From JACADW01 sp963747985 (lineage in GTDB: Bacteria; Acidobacteriota; UBA6911), in assembly GCA_963747985.1 (NCBI GenBank), contig CAVVHG010000004.1, forward strand, positions 62,001 to 126,000: a DNA stretch of 64,000 nucleotides, given 5' to 3'. The notes beneath the pieces are model-generated. The model made no database searches and was not told the origin of the DNA. It saw only the letters and a program-made list of their open reading frames with translations. This document shows, piece by piece, positions 7,558 through 16,663 of the stretch. Position 1 is the stretch's first letter; every line of letters begins with the position of its first letter. A program made the position numbers and the translations under genes.

Positions 7558-7705
7558 TCCGCTCCGCAATCGTCGTGATATGAGAGGCTCCGCCGGTCCG
7601 CCGAGGTGCAGCCGATGCACGACTTTGCAGTCAAGCGCGAAGAGAGGAATGTTGGGTGGGGTGGGCGTGCTCCTGCGCAACGCGTCATGCCCACGCGCCC
7701 GTTGA

Positions 7706-8746
7706 TCACAGAGGAGGGATGCGTGCAGGAGGACCTGCTTCCTGCTCAGGGAGCTGGATTGACTGTCTCGGAATCGTCTGTTCCCTGACGTCTTCTCTGC
7801 AGGCGAGCGTCGCCAGGCTCTCAGCCGTGCCCACGAGGACATCCGGATTCTCGACCTCCAGTTGCCATTGCTTTGGGATTGCATCGGTACCCGAGTACGC
7901 CCCAACCATACTGCCCGCCAGTGCGGCAATGGAATCACTGGCATCGCCAGCGTTCACGGCCGCGAGCACAGCGTGCTGGAAGTTACGCGGATACTTGAGG
8001 AAGCAATAAGTAGCCGCCGGGATGGCTTCGATCGCGTCTGAACTCGCGCCGATCTCAAACAGCGCCTCATCCGGGTTCAGGTGCAGCATCTGGGTGACCC
8101 AGCGCAGCATGGCGGCCATGTCCTGGTCCAGATCGGCAACCTTGTCTGCGGTCTCGAGCACTTGGTCTCCTGGCGAGGACTTCGAAGTGGCCTGAACCAG
8201 CCTGGCGATGAGATACGCGACTGCGACGGAGGCCGCCTTCGCCCGCGGATCGGTGTGAGTCATTACGCAGGCGTCAATTGCCGCACGAAACAGAGCCTCG
8301 GGACAGCGGTGGAAGAAGAGCCCGATGGGCGGCATCCGCACTGCCGCCCCGCAGCCGCCGCTGAAAACGCCGCTTCGGGTCCATGCCCGGCCCATACTCA
8401 GGTGCTTGCAGGCACGGATGTTCGCCCTCATAGGGGTTCGGTGGGGCGCGCCGTTCACGTACCATGAAAGAAGCGCCTCGGCCTGCTTGGCCGCATCCAT
8501 GCCCCGGCACTCAACAAGGCATTCGGCGGTAGCCAGCATCATCTGGGTATCGTCCGTATATGAGCCCTGGGGCAGGGAGTCGCTCGCGTGCCCGGGATGT
8601 GCTTTCAGGAACCCTGTGACCGGTTTGCCGTAATACCTGCGGATCTGATCGCGTGTCAGGAACTGGGTGGGCATCCCCAGCGCGTCCCCGACCGCGAAGC
8701 CGACGATAGAGCCGATGAACCTGCCGGTCAGTTCCTTCTGATCCAT
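7706..8746 (-). CDS. ADP-ribosylglycohydrolase family protein
   Basis: 346 aa. The family hydrolyses ADP-ribose-protein or related N- and O-glycosidic ADP-ribose bonds using two Mg ions. Visible motifs: GSIVGFAVGDALGMP near the start (residues 12-26), SYTDDTQMM (about 62-70, first set of metal Asp residues), GVFSGGCGAAVRMPPIG (about 125-141), and THTDPRAKAA (about 164-173). The C-terminal metal motif reads GDASDSIAALAG where most members have GGDTDT, so the first Asp appears shifted or replaced by Ala. The C-terminal 35 residues are extra. No ADP-ribosyltransferase partner is nearby. Start ATG at 8746 follows AGGAGCCC. Confidence 0.85.
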   Translation of the reverse strand: MDQKELTGRFIGSIVGFAVGDALGMPTQFLTRDQIRRYYGKPVTGFLKAHPGHASDSLPQGSYTDDTQMMLATAECLVECRGMDAAKQAEALLSWYVNGAPHRTPMRANIRACKHLSMGRAWTRSGVFSGGCGAAVRMPPIGLFFHRCPEALFRAAIDACVMTHTDPRAKAASVAVAYLIARLVQATSKSSPGDQVLETADKVADLDQDMAAMLRWVTQMLHLNPDEALFEIGASSDAIEAIPAATYCFLKYPRNFQHAVLAAVNAGDASDSIAALAGSMVGAYSGTDAIPKQWQLEVENPDVLVGTAESLATLACREDVREQTIPRQSIQLPEQEAGPPARIPPL

Positions 8747-8768
8747 AGGGCTCCTGTCTCATGCACAG

Positions 8769-9596
8769 CTACGAAAGTTTACGCGCGTAGTAGCTGAGCG
8801 GTGTTGATGTGCGGGTCGGAAGGTTCACCCTCCAGATGTATTGGACCGGAGTGCCGGTAGCCTTGTCCACGATATTGAACACTACATTATATTCATCCGT
8901 GTTGACCGGATCGGCCTGCCAGCCCTTATTCTCAGGACCGACAAGGAGAGCCAGAAGCGCAGGGTTGCTCTCCAGCACGATGTCGCGCGCCAGTTGCCGA
9001 CGCGTCTGCTCGAGCTCGGATATCACCGGCTGCGGCGGCGCTGCGGGCGTCCTGGATTCCGCTGTTTCCCGTTTGACCGGTTTGCCGGCCGCGATCTGTG
9101 CCGTCTGCTTCTCCCGCACGAGCCTCGGCCCGGCCTGTCTTGCCGGCGCTTGGTCTGTCGCCGTCGCAGGGGGAGCGACCGGCTCGGGCCGCGTCTTCGC
9201 GGCCAGAGGCGGAGGAGTCGGGGCAGGCGGTTGCACGGGCACCGGCTTCGTCACTGCGGGCTCTGCCGACCTGGCCGGCACCGCTGCCTGGGGAGTTGGC
9301 CCGGCAGGCTGAGGTCGTGCAGGCTCGGCCGGTGCGGACTGCGCGACCGGTTCCTGCAGCAATTCGGGAGGCGGCGCCTCCTTGACCACCGTCGGCGGAG
9401 TCATCGCTGCCTTGATCGGGTCCGTGCGCCGGGAAAACCCGCCGAACATCTGCACAACAATCAGTGCCAGGACCACAATCGCGAGCGACGCATACATAAT
9501 CCTGTTGACCGAGAGAGTCTCGGAAGTTCGGATGTTCTTGACATCGTCGCGCTGTCTGTAAAGGTCTGATGCCTGTCGTTTCAGATCTACTGACAT
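8769..9596 (-). CDS. Proline-rich single-pass membrane protein
   Basis: 275 aa, not assigned to a family. A short basic cytoplasmic N-terminus (residues 1-32) is followed by one transmembrane helix (about 33-53, IMYASLAIVVLALIVVQMF). Residues about 65-180 are a Pro, Ala and Val-rich spacer like those that cross the periplasm in TonB-type proteins. The C-terminal 85 residues are folded-looking (ELEQTRRQLARDIVLE; YNVVFNIVDKATGTPVQYIWRVNL). There is no TonB C-terminal YP motif. It ends 22 bases before the ADP-ribosylglycohydrolase start, so the two may share a transcript. Role unknown. Confidence 0.7.
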   Translation of the reverse strand: MSVDLKRQASDLYRQRDDVKNIRTSETLSVNRIMYASLAIVVLALIVVQMFGGFSRRTDPIKAAMTPPTVVKEAPPPELLQEPVAQSAPAEPARPQPAGPTPQAAVPARSAEPAVTKPVPVQPPAPTPPPLAAKTRPEPVAPPATATDQAPARQAGPRLVREKQTAQIAAGKPVKRETAESRTPAAPPQPVISELEQTRRQLARDIVLESNPALLALLVGPENKGWQADPVNTDEYNVVFNIVDKATGTPVQYIWRVNLPTRTSTPLSYYARKLS

Positions 9597-9769
9597 CTTC
9601 AGCCCGGCCTCTTCATAATGCCCGCGAATCGATTATATCACGTCACCGCACGAATATGAGACGGAGCGAATGGCGGGCCTCTGACGGTGATTCAGATCCT
9701 GGTCGGTTCCCCCCCGAAGGCTGCGCGAAGCTGACAGGCTGAGCCGTCCAGGCGCCATGGGTGAACCGG

Positions 9770-9960
9770 GACTTCGTAGTCAAGCGTGAAGAAGCATCGA
9801 TGACGAGGACGGAATCGGGGTGGCAATCTGTATCGACATTCGGAATCGTGATGGGCCAGCGAACGTCAGGTCAGGGTCGATTTGCGCTGGATATCGATAG
9901 CGACGCCGACCCCGATTCCGATCCCGGGGCGGGGCAACTCCGATTCTCCCGACAGCCGCA
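9770..9960. repeat. Degenerate hexamer tract, copy 2 of the dispersed family
   Basis: This lies in the 403 bp gap 9597-9999, which has no credible gene. The segment ACTTCGTAGTCAAGCG at about 9772 resembles ACTTTGCAGTCAAGCG at about 7621. GCAATCTG then TATCGACATTCGG at about 9826-9846 matches the tract before lexA. It is followed by spaced GAT/ATCG words such as GATATCGATAGCGACGCC and CCCGATTCCGATCCC. ORFs predicted through it are low-complexity and not believed. Confidence 0.55.
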
Positions 9961-9999
9961 GAACCCGTGCCGCCGGAGCGCCGTGGCCCGATTCCAAAC

Positions 10000-11277
10000 T
10001 CACGGGAGAGGTTCTGCGGATTCACCCCGGATGAGGTCTCGAAAGGTTTCGCGTTTCCGTATGATCTTGAATCTGTCTCCGCGCACGAGGATTTCGGCAG
10101 CGCGGGGACGGGAGTTGTAATTGGATGCAAGCGCGAACCCGTAGGCGCCTGCACTCATGACGGCGAGCAGATCGCCCGCACTCACCCTGGGAACCACGCG
10201 GTCCCGCGCGAGGAAATCACCGGTTTCGCACACCGGACCCACGACATCCGCCTTCCATGTCCGCCGGTTGCGCAGGATCACAGGCTGGATGCGGTGGTAG
10301 GCACCATACAGACTTGGCCGGATGAGGTCGTTCATGGCGGCATCCACAACGACGAAGTTGCGCGCCCGCCCCTTCTTGCTGAGGAGCACGCCGGTGACCA
10401 GGATTCCAGCGTTCCCTACCATGGCCCTGCCCGGTTCCAGGATCACCGTACAGCCCAGGCCTTTGACGAACCTCTTGATCGCGCCTGCGTACTCGGCCGG
10501 TCCCGGTGGAGACTCATCTCCGTACGTGATACCCAGCCCGCCTCCCAGATCGAGGAAGCGTAATTCAATGCCGGACGCTCTCAGCGTCTCGACGAGCTCC
10601 GCCAGGCGCTTCGCTGCCTGAACGAATGGCGCCGTGCTGACGATCTGAGACCCGATGTGTGACCCGATACCGGTGAGCAGGAGGTGCCGGGAACGCGACG
10701 CCCGGCGACACAGCGGCAGGACAGAGTGCGCCGAGACGCCGAACTTGTTCTCGGCGCGGCCTGTCGCGATGTACGGATGTGTCTTCGCGTCCACGTCGGG
10801 ATTTACCCGTATCGCTACTGGTGCAGTCTTCCCGGCTGCAGCAGCCCTTGCCTCCAGAACCCCCAGTTCGGCCTCGGACTCCACGTTGAACTGCAGAATG
10901 CCGGAATGGAGTGCGAGATCAATTTCGTCGGTGGTTTTGCCCACGCCGGAGAAGACGATCTTCCGGGGATCGGAACGGACACGCAGTGCCCTCATGAGCT
11001 CGCCACCTGAAACGATGTCGAAGCCGGCTCCAAGCCTTTGAAACAACGAAAGGATCGACAGGTTCGGGTTTGCCTTAACGGCATAGCAGACCAGGTGAGG
11101 CGTGTCGTCAAAGGCGCTGTCGAAGGAGCGAAACTGTTGTTCGAGCTCGGCCTGGCTGTAAACGTAGAAGGGAGTTTTGACCTGCCTTGCCAAGGCCGCC
11201 AGTTGAACCCCTTCGCAATACAGCGATTTCCCCCGGTAGTGAAACCGACCTGCAACAGATGCTTCTTTTTTCGTCAT
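10000..11277 (-). CDS. lysA: Diaminopimelate decarboxylase
   Basis: 425 aa PLP-dependent fold-III decarboxylase that converts meso-diaminopimelate to L-lysine. The Schiff-base lysine is Lys68 in CYAVKAN. Other family landmarks are GAGFDIVSGGE (about 83-93), ENKFGV (about 175), GSHIGSQ (about 207), DLGGGLGITY (about 245), ILEPGRAMVG (about 281) and VCETGDF (about 351), the Cys-Glu-x-Gly-Asp motif that contributes to the dimer active site. MSAGAYGFALASNYN near the end is also typical. Length is normal. It lies downstream of glcDEF on the same strand with a 155 bp gap containing a hairpin, so it is probably transcribed separately. Confidence 0.95.
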   Translation of the reverse strand: MTKKEASVAGRFHYRGKSLYCEGVQLAALARQVKTPFYVYSQAELEQQFRSFDSAFDDTPHLVCYAVKANPNLSILSLFQRLGAGFDIVSGGELMRALRVRSDPRKIVFSGVGKTTDEIDLALHSGILQFNVESEAELGVLEARAAAAGKTAPVAIRVNPDVDAKTHPYIATGRAENKFGVSAHSVLPLCRRASRSRHLLLTGIGSHIGSQIVSTAPFVQAAKRLAELVETLRASGIELRFLDLGGGLGITYGDESPPGPAEYAGAIKRFVKGLGCTVILEPGRAMVGNAGILVTGVLLSKKGRARNFVVVDAAMNDLIRPSLYGAYHRIQPVILRNRRTWKADVVGPVCETGDFLARDRVVPRVSAGDLLAVMSAGAYGFALASNYNSRPRAAEILVRGDRFKIIRKRETFRDLIRGESAEPLP

Positions 11278-11425
11278 ACCATCAGTCTGGTCAGCTCTCG
11301 TTCGGGCCGCTCACCGCAGGCCCTCAGGGCTTCGAATTTTCCGCGACCGCAGCTCGTGTCCGCGCCGCGGACAAAAGCCTTCGGCGAAGCGCGTGCTCGT
11401 GGCTTGCGGGGGCTGCAAGGGAACC

Positions 11426-11446
11426 GTCCGGTCTAACAGACCGGAC
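11426..11446. terminator. Perfect hairpin straddling the glcF stop codon
   Basis: GTCCGGTCT AAC AGACCGGAC: nine-base stem and three-base loop. It spans the last codons and TAG stop of glcF. No T run follows. A shorter relative, GGTCT AACC AGACC, lies at about 17700-17713 near the end of the MBL gene, so this may be a small dispersed hairpin rather than a dedicated terminator. Confidence 0.45.
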
Positions 11447-12743
11447 CTGCTTTGCTGCCCCGCCGGTAAGCCTCATCGAGCAGTTCCACCGGGTGCACTA
11501 CCCTGACGGCGAGCTTCCGCGCCCTCAGGCCGGCCTCTATCTGAAGCAGGCACCCGGGATTGCCGGTGGCGACCACGCTTGCACCGGTCCGCTCGATGTT
11601 CGCGATCTTCTCTCCAAGGATCTGACTCGCCAGCGCCGGCTGCATGATGTTGTAGATCCCTGCACTGCCGCAGCACCGTTCGGAGTCTCGCATTTCGACG
11701 AATTCGATACCGGGGATGCGCCGCAGCAGGTTGCGCGGGGCGGAACGGACCCCCTGCGCGTGCAGGAGGTGGCATGGGTCGTCGTATGTGACCTTCAGTT
11801 CCAGCCTGCCCATCCCCGCGCCGATCTCGAGCATGTCCAGGAATTCAGAGATATCCTTGACGCGATGGCTGAAGGCTGAGGCCCGCTCCGCATACACCGG
11901 GTCGCCCTTCAGCAGTTGGCCGTACTCCTTGAGCATCGCGCCGCATCCGGCCGCGTTCGTCACGATGAAGTCGGCGCCGTCGGTCTCGAATGCATCGATG
12001 TTTCTCCGCGCCAGGACCAGGGCTTTTGCGATTTCCCCCTCGTGGATGTGGAGGGCGCCGCAGCAGGTCTGGCGGCGCGGGAGGCAAATGGCGACCCCGT
12101 TTCTCTCGAGTACGCGGATCGTCGCCTCGTGAGTCGGCCCGAACAGCTCCGGCATGATGCAGCCCTCGAAGAACGCGACGCTGAGTCGGCCGGTCCCTGT
12201 TACGCGCACGGGCAGGGAATAGGAGGCCCGTTTCGGGATGGCCGGCAGCAGGGCCTCCATGGTCCCCGTCTTCGCGGGTAACAGCTTGAGGATTCCTGAT
12301 GCACGGACCAGTCGCTGGAGCCCGGCCAACTGGTAGATGCGGAGCGCCGCGAAGCCGAGGCGCAGGATTAGGCGGCTCGACATTGCCCTGTCGAATACGA
12401 TTCGTCGTACCATGCGTTCCATCGTCGAGAATCTGCGACGATCGAGGATCACGGCGCGGGCGTCGTTCATCATGACGGAAAATCGAACTCCTGAAGGGCA
12501 TGCAGTCTCACAGGCGCGGCACTCCAGGCAGAGAAGCATGTGCTTGTGGAAATTCTCGCTGGAGGGCTCGACGCGGCCTTCCTTGAGTGCGTCGATCAGA
12601 TAGATGCGGCCGCGCGGCGAGTCGGCCTCGTTCCCCAACTGGAGGTAGGTGGGACATGCCGCAAGACAGAGTCCGCAGTGGATGCAGTCGAGATTGCCGG
12701 CCTCAGATCCGGCCTTCCCGGTAACCGCCTCCGTCTTCATCAA
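11433..12743 (-). CDS. glcF: Glycolate oxidase iron-sulfur subunit
   Basis: 436 aa. Two 4Fe-4S ferredoxin motifs at the N-terminus: DCIHCGLCLAACPTY (about residues 19-33) and LCLECRACETACPSG (about 71-85). Two cysteine-rich CCG domains follow (RQTCCGALHIHEGE near 225; SERCCGSAGIYNIMQ near 360, with FFEGCIMPELFG and DDPCHLLHAQG). It passes electrons from the flavin subunits to the respiratory chain when glycolate is oxidised to glyoxylate. Order D-E-F on one strand with short gaps matches the standard operon. Start taken at 12743; the next Met is adjacent. The stop lies inside a perfect hairpin. Confidence 0.93.
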   Translation of the reverse strand: MMKTEAVTGKAGSEAGNLDCIHCGLCLAACPTYLQLGNEADSPRGRIYLIDALKEGRVEPSSENFHKHMLLCLECRACETACPSGVRFSVMMNDARAVILDRRRFSTMERMVRRIVFDRAMSSRLILRLGFAALRIYQLAGLQRLVRASGILKLLPAKTGTMEALLPAIPKRASYSLPVRVTGTGRLSVAFFEGCIMPELFGPTHEATIRVLERNGVAICLPRRQTCCGALHIHEGEIAKALVLARRNIDAFETDGADFIVTNAAGCGAMLKEYGQLLKGDPVYAERASAFSHRVKDISEFLDMLEIGAGMGRLELKVTYDDPCHLLHAQGVRSAPRNLLRRIPGIEFVEMRDSERCCGSAGIYNIMQPALASQILGEKIANIERTGASVVATGNPGCLLQIEAGLRARKLAVRVVHPVELLDEAYRRGSKAGPVC

Positions 12744-12777
12744 TCGCTCTCCTCCTGGCCGGGCATGACCCCGTGCT

Positions 12778-14052
12778 TCAGATCCCGCCGACGAAGCGGC
12801 CGGGGTTCAGGAGCCCGTTCGGGTCGAATTCGCGCTTGATCCCGCGCATGATTTCCAGCGCCGGCGCCTCGTAGCCCCAGACGTCAATCCCTTCCTTGAC
12901 GGCCTGGCTGGCTCGTTCGATGACAGCGTGTCCGCCGGCCGAGACACAGTACTTGCGCAAGTCCTCGAGTTCGCGCCGCAATTCGAGCGGCTGGGGGCGT
13001 GCCTCGTTCCACACGAACCGGCCGTAAAGCACGCAGGCACCGGCATGGCAATAAACCGAGAGTCGAGCCCCGAGCCGGTCCGCAAGCCGAGCCATCCGCA
13101 GTGCCGCCTCACTGGTGGACCTGTGAAGGACGGAGCACTTTATCACTGCGGTCTCCGTTCCCTCGGAGGTTTCCCTCAGTGAGGACGCGCTCTGCCAGAA
13201 TCTCTCGCTTGCTTCGTTCTCCAGCCACTCAAGGGTCTGGCCTTCGGTGCGTGCGACGATCTCGCGCAGTCTCGACCCCTGCCACTCGACGGCAGGCCTG
13301 ACGTCGCCGAAACGAACCATCAGGAGCCAGGGTGCCGGCGGCGCGGCCGTTCCGAGAGGCGCGAACGCCGATGAACTCCAGCCTTCGACGGCGTCGGGCA
13401 GCAGGCCTGCTGTGAGGCAATCCTGCTTGGCCTGCAGCAGGGAGTCGAGATCCCGGTAAGAGGCCAGCAATGTCGCATTTGTCTCGGGAAGCGGGCTGAC
13501 CTTGAAAGTGAGCTCCGTGAAGATGCCGAGCGTTCCGAGCGATCCCGCGTAGAGCCTGCACATGTCGTAACCGGTGACGTTCTTTACCAGCTTACCGCCT
13601 GCCTTTGTCCTGGTCCCATCGGCGTGCAGGATCCTGACGCCGAGCAGCGTATCCTTGACCGTCCCGTAGCGGAATCTCAGTGGGCCGCTGGTGTTGCATG
13701 CCAGGAGACCGCCGAGGGTCGCGGCCTCTGCGGCAGGCGGATCCAGCGGGAGAAACTGCCTCCGCGCCCGGAGTACCTTCTGAAGTTCGCCCAGCGGCGT
13801 ACCCGCCAGCGCAGACACCGTCATGTTGTCCGGTTCGTATTCGACGACGCCGGAGAGTGCGCCGATGTGAATTACGACCGGCGCGGAGCGCAAAAGGTTC
13901 CCGATGTGCAGTTTGGTGCCACCGCCTGTCGCCGACATCGGTTCTTTCGACGCGGCCGCGCGCTTAACGGCCTCTGCAAGCTCATCGACGGAGGAGGGAA
14001 ACTCCTCGCGAAGGACCGAAAGCCCGTCGAACAGAGCCGCGGATGAGGTCAC
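12778..14052 (-). CDS. glcE: Glycolate oxidase FAD-binding subunit
   Basis: 424 aa. An FAD_binding_4 (PCMH) domain covers residues about 20-190: SATGGGTKLHIG, LSGVVEYEPDNMTVSALAGT, LPLDPPAAEAATLGGLLACN, GGKLVKNVTGYDM and LGTLGIFTELTFKV are all landmarks. The C-terminal end NGLLNPGRFVGGI is typical of the oxidase family. It is shorter at the C-terminal substrate domain than GlcD, as expected for GlcE. It starts ten bases after the glcD stop and is followed 34 bases later by glcF. Confidence 0.93.
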   Translation of the reverse strand: MTSSAALFDGLSVLREEFPSSVDELAEAVKRAAASKEPMSATGGGTKLHIGNLLRSAPVVIHIGALSGVVEYEPDNMTVSALAGTPLGELQKVLRARRQFLPLDPPAAEAATLGGLLACNTSGPLRFRYGTVKDTLLGVRILHADGTRTKAGGKLVKNVTGYDMCRLYAGSLGTLGIFTELTFKVSPLPETNATLLASYRDLDSLLQAKQDCLTAGLLPDAVEGWSSSAFAPLGTAAPPAPWLLMVRFGDVRPAVEWQGSRLREIVARTEGQTLEWLENEASERFWQSASSLRETSEGTETAVIKCSVLHRSTSEAALRMARLADRLGARLSVYCHAGACVLYGRFVWNEARPQPLELRRELEDLRKYCVSAGGHAVIERASQAVKEGIDVWGYEAPALEIMRGIKREFDPNGLLNPGRFVGGI

Positions 14053-14062
14053 CGGTCGCTCC

Positions 14063-15502
14063 TCACTTGTAGAGGCAATGCCGAATGGGGAAAATCTTCC
14101 CCGGATTGCACAGTTCGTCGGGATTGAAGACCGCCCTCAGATGCTTCATTGCACCCAGGTCTTCGTCCGAGTAGACAAGTCCCATGAACTCGTTCTTCTC
14201 GCTGCCGATTCCGTGTTCGCCGCTCAGGGTGCCGCCGGCCGCGACGCAGACCCGGAGCATCTCGTGGGCGGCTTGAAGGACGCGCTGCTCCTCGCCTTCC
14301 CGGCTGCGATCGAACAGGAGGATCGGATGCAGGTTCCCGTCTCCCGCGTGGAACAGGCTCGCCAGGGGGATGCCGGCGCGGTCGGCGATCTCGTAGAGTC
14401 GCACGACCACATCGCTCAGGCGGTTGCGAGGAACCACCACATCCTGGAGATACATGTCCCGCGACATGCGGCCGGCCGCGCCGAATGCGTGTTTGCGCCC
14501 TTTCCAGATGGTCGCCCTCTCCCCCTCGTCCCTGGCAACGCGCAACTCGCCACAGTTGTGCGCCCGACAGATTCTCCCGATCTCTTCCGCCTGTGTGTCG
14601 AGGGCTGCCGCCAGCCCGTCCAACTCGATGATCATGACCGCTGCCGCATCCAGCGGCATACCGGCCCGGTTGACCGAGGCCTCCACGGCGGCCACCATGC
14701 GGTGGTCCATCATTTCCAGTGCCGCCGGTATGATTCCTCCGGCGATTATGCTCGAGACCGCGTCGCATGCATCCTTCATGGCAGGGAAAGAAGTGAGCAG
14801 CGTCTTGACAGCCTGGGGGTTGCGGGACAGCTTCACGGTCGCCCTGGTGGCAACACCGAATGTGCCTTCGGAACCGACAAAGACGCCGACAAGATCGTAG
14901 CCCGGGCAGTCTGCGGCACGGCTGCCAAATTCCATCACCTCGCCGGACGGGAGGACAACTTCCAGTGCCTGGATGTGATTCGTGGTCATCCCGTACTTGA
15001 AGCAATGAGGCCCGCCCGCGTTCTCGGCGAGATTGCCGCCGATCGTGCTGACCATCTGGCTGGAGGGGTCCGGCGCAAAATGGTAGCCGCGGGTTTCGGT
15101 TGACCGGGACAAGTCCAGGTTGACGACACCCGGCTCCACATCCGCCAGGCGATTCTCCGGATCGATTTCGAGGATCGCCTTCATTCGGGACAAGCCGATA
15201 ATCAGCCCGCCAAAGCGGGGAAGGGCTCCTCCGCTGAGTCCCGTGCCGGCGCCTCTGGGGACGAACGGCAGACGGTGGCGAACCGCAGCCTTGACGGCCC
15301 GGACCACATCCTCGCGGCTGCGCGCGAGGAGAACGGCCTCCGGTGTATGACGATGGAACGCAAAACCGTCGCATTCATAGGTAATCGTCTGCTCGGGATC
15401 GACGAGCAGATTTTCAGGGCCGGCAATTGCGCACAGTTCTTCGAGCGCCTCGGGCTTCAACTTTTGCGCCTCGGTTATGTTGGTCTCTCGCTGCGGCAGC
15501 AT
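14063..15502 (-). CDS. glcD: Glycolate oxidase catalytic subunit GlcD
   Basis: 479 aa from the ATG at 15502, after GCTTCAGGG; the frame is open back to a TTG at 15556, but a -10 element at 15567-15562 would leave that start leaderless, and the known GlcD N-terminus is short. The FAD domain has RGAGTGLSGGALP, APDPSSQMVSTIGGNLAENAGG and KYGMTTNHIQ (about 75-175). The C-terminal domain has HAGDGNLHP (about 370), GTLSGEHGIGSEKN (about 420) and FNPDELCNPGKIFP at the end. It oxidises glycolate or a related 2-hydroxy acid to the 2-oxo acid. First gene of glcDEF. Confidence 0.93.
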   Translation of the reverse strand: MLPQRETNITEAQKLKPEALEELCAIAGPENLLVDPEQTITYECDGFAFHRHTPEAVLLARSREDVVRAVKAAVRHRLPFVPRGAGTGLSGGALPRFGGLIIGLSRMKAILEIDPENRLADVEPGVVNLDLSRSTETRGYHFAPDPSSQMVSTIGGNLAENAGGPHCFKYGMTTNHIQALEVVLPSGEVMEFGSRAADCPGYDLVGVFVGSEGTFGVATRATVKLSRNPQAVKTLLTSFPAMKDACDAVSSIIAGGIIPAALEMMDHRMVAAVEASVNRAGMPLDAAAVMIIELDGLAAALDTQAEEIGRICRAHNCGELRVARDEGERATIWKGRKHAFGAAGRMSRDMYLQDVVVPRNRLSDVVVRLYEIADRAGIPLASLFHAGDGNLHPILLFDRSREGEEQRVLQAAHEMLRVCVAAGGTLSGEHGIGSEKNEFMGLVYSDEDLGAMKHLRAVFNPDELCNPGKIFPIRHCLYK

Positions 15503-15561
15503 CCCTGAAGCGTGAACGAACCGAATTCGTTCTGAAACGCATCCATACCGCCGCAACCGGG

Positions 15562-15567
15562 ATTATA
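15562..15567 (-). promoter_or_regulatory. Candidate -10 element for glcDEF
   Basis: TATAAT on the minus strand, about 60 bases before the glcD ATG. No good -35 at 17 bases. It faces the divergent GNAT promoter candidate 53 bases away, so the two may share a control region. Confidence 0.4.
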
Positions 15568-15619
15568 TCCTACATTGTAAAGATCCCCCGCCTGGCGCCG
15601 TGAAATACAAATCCTGATG

Positions 15620-15625
15620 TATAAT
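15620..15625 (+). promoter_or_regulatory. Candidate -10 element for the GNAT/MBL genes
   Basis: TATAAT in the context GATGTATAATCGG, about 95 bases before the GNAT ATG. The -35 region is weak. Confidence 0.35.
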
Positions 15626-15720
15626 CGGGGCCGTTCAAAAGATGCGGATGCCGGAATGCAGGACGGGTGGACCAGTCCGCCCGCTTGCTGCGATGTCCGG
15701 GATCATGTGGAGGAGGCACA

Positions 15721-16599
15721 ATGGCTCAGGGTACGCGGAGGAAGAGACGGGACGAGATCAAGCTCACAATCGCGCCATTTCAGAGCCAGACTGATTATAA
15801 GGCCGCCGTCGATATTCAGCGTGAAGTGTGGAAGTTCGAGGACATCGACATCATTCCGCCTTCGATGCTGCTGGCTTCCGATCATAGCGGTGGCATCAGC
15901 CTCGGCGCCTACAACACGATCGGTGAGATGGTCGGCTTCGTGTCCAGCATCCTCGGAACAGAGGACGGCATCCTCACCCAGCATTCGCACATGCTGGCGG
16001 TGCGTCAGGCGTACCGCAACTTCGGCGTAGGCTACCGGCTGAAGCTCGCGCAGCGCAAGGAAGCTTTGAAGCGCAAGATCCGGCGGGTCACCTGGACGTT
16101 CGACCCGGTGCAGCCGCTGAATGCCTATTTCAACTTTGGAAAGCTCGGGGCCTGGTCGAATGTGTACGCCGAGAACTTCTACGGAGAGAGCAGCAGCGTG
16201 CTGCACCGGGGCCTTCCGACCGACCGGCTCCTGGCCCGATGGGATCTGGATTCCGCCTCCACGGTGAAGAGGCTCGAAACGGGGGCGCCCAGGCACGAGC
16301 TGCGCAAGGAACTCAAGAAGCTGGAAGCAATCAACCGCCTGGAGGATGTGTCTCCGGGGATGACAACCTCGTCACCTGTGAAGCTGACCGCGACGGCCGG
16401 TCAGCTGCTTTTCGAAGTGCCCTACAACCTCCCCACCATCAAGGCAAGAGATCTTGGCGTGGCCCTGGAGTGGCAGGGGAAGATGCGCCAGGTCTTCCGG
16501 GCCTACTTCAAGAAGGGCTACATTGCCTCCGATTTCTGGGTCGGTGAAGAGGAAGGTCATTTGCGCGCGTTCTATTTTCTGGAAAAGGGACGCCGGTAA
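15721..16599 (+). CDS. GNAT superfamily acetyltransferase (COG3375-like)
   Basis: 292 aa from the ATG at 15721, which has an excellent GGAGGAGG site; the in-frame start at 15667 is upstream of it. The N-terminal half carries the GNAT pattern: IQREVWKFEDIDIIPPSM, GEMVGFVSSILG, SHMLAVRQAYRNFGVGYRLKLAQRKEAL (the acetyl-CoA binding region, about residues 98-125), then VTWTFDPVQPLNAYFNFGKLGAWSNVYAENFYG. This last block is characteristic of the uncharacterised COG3375 acetyltransferases. The C-terminal half (residues 170-292) is a second domain also found in that family. Substrate unknown. Confidence 0.8.
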   Translation: MAQGTRRKRRDEIKLTIAPFQSQTDYKAAVDIQREVWKFEDIDIIPPSMLLASDHSGGISLGAYNTIGEMVGFVSSILGTEDGILTQHSHMLAVRQAYRNFGVGYRLKLAQRKEALKRKIRRVTWTFDPVQPLNAYFNFGKLGAWSNVYAENFYGESSSVLHRGLPTDRLLARWDLDSASTVKRLETGAPRHELRKELKKLEAINRLEDVSPGMTTSSPVKLTATAGQLLFEVPYNLPTIKARDLGVALEWQGKMRQVFRAYFKKGYIASDFWVGEEEGHLRAFYFLEKGRR

Positions 16600-16663
16600 G
16601 CGCAGACGACCCCTTCAGGTCTCGCCGCATTTCCCTTCGGATGGCCATCAAGGAGAGTGATCC

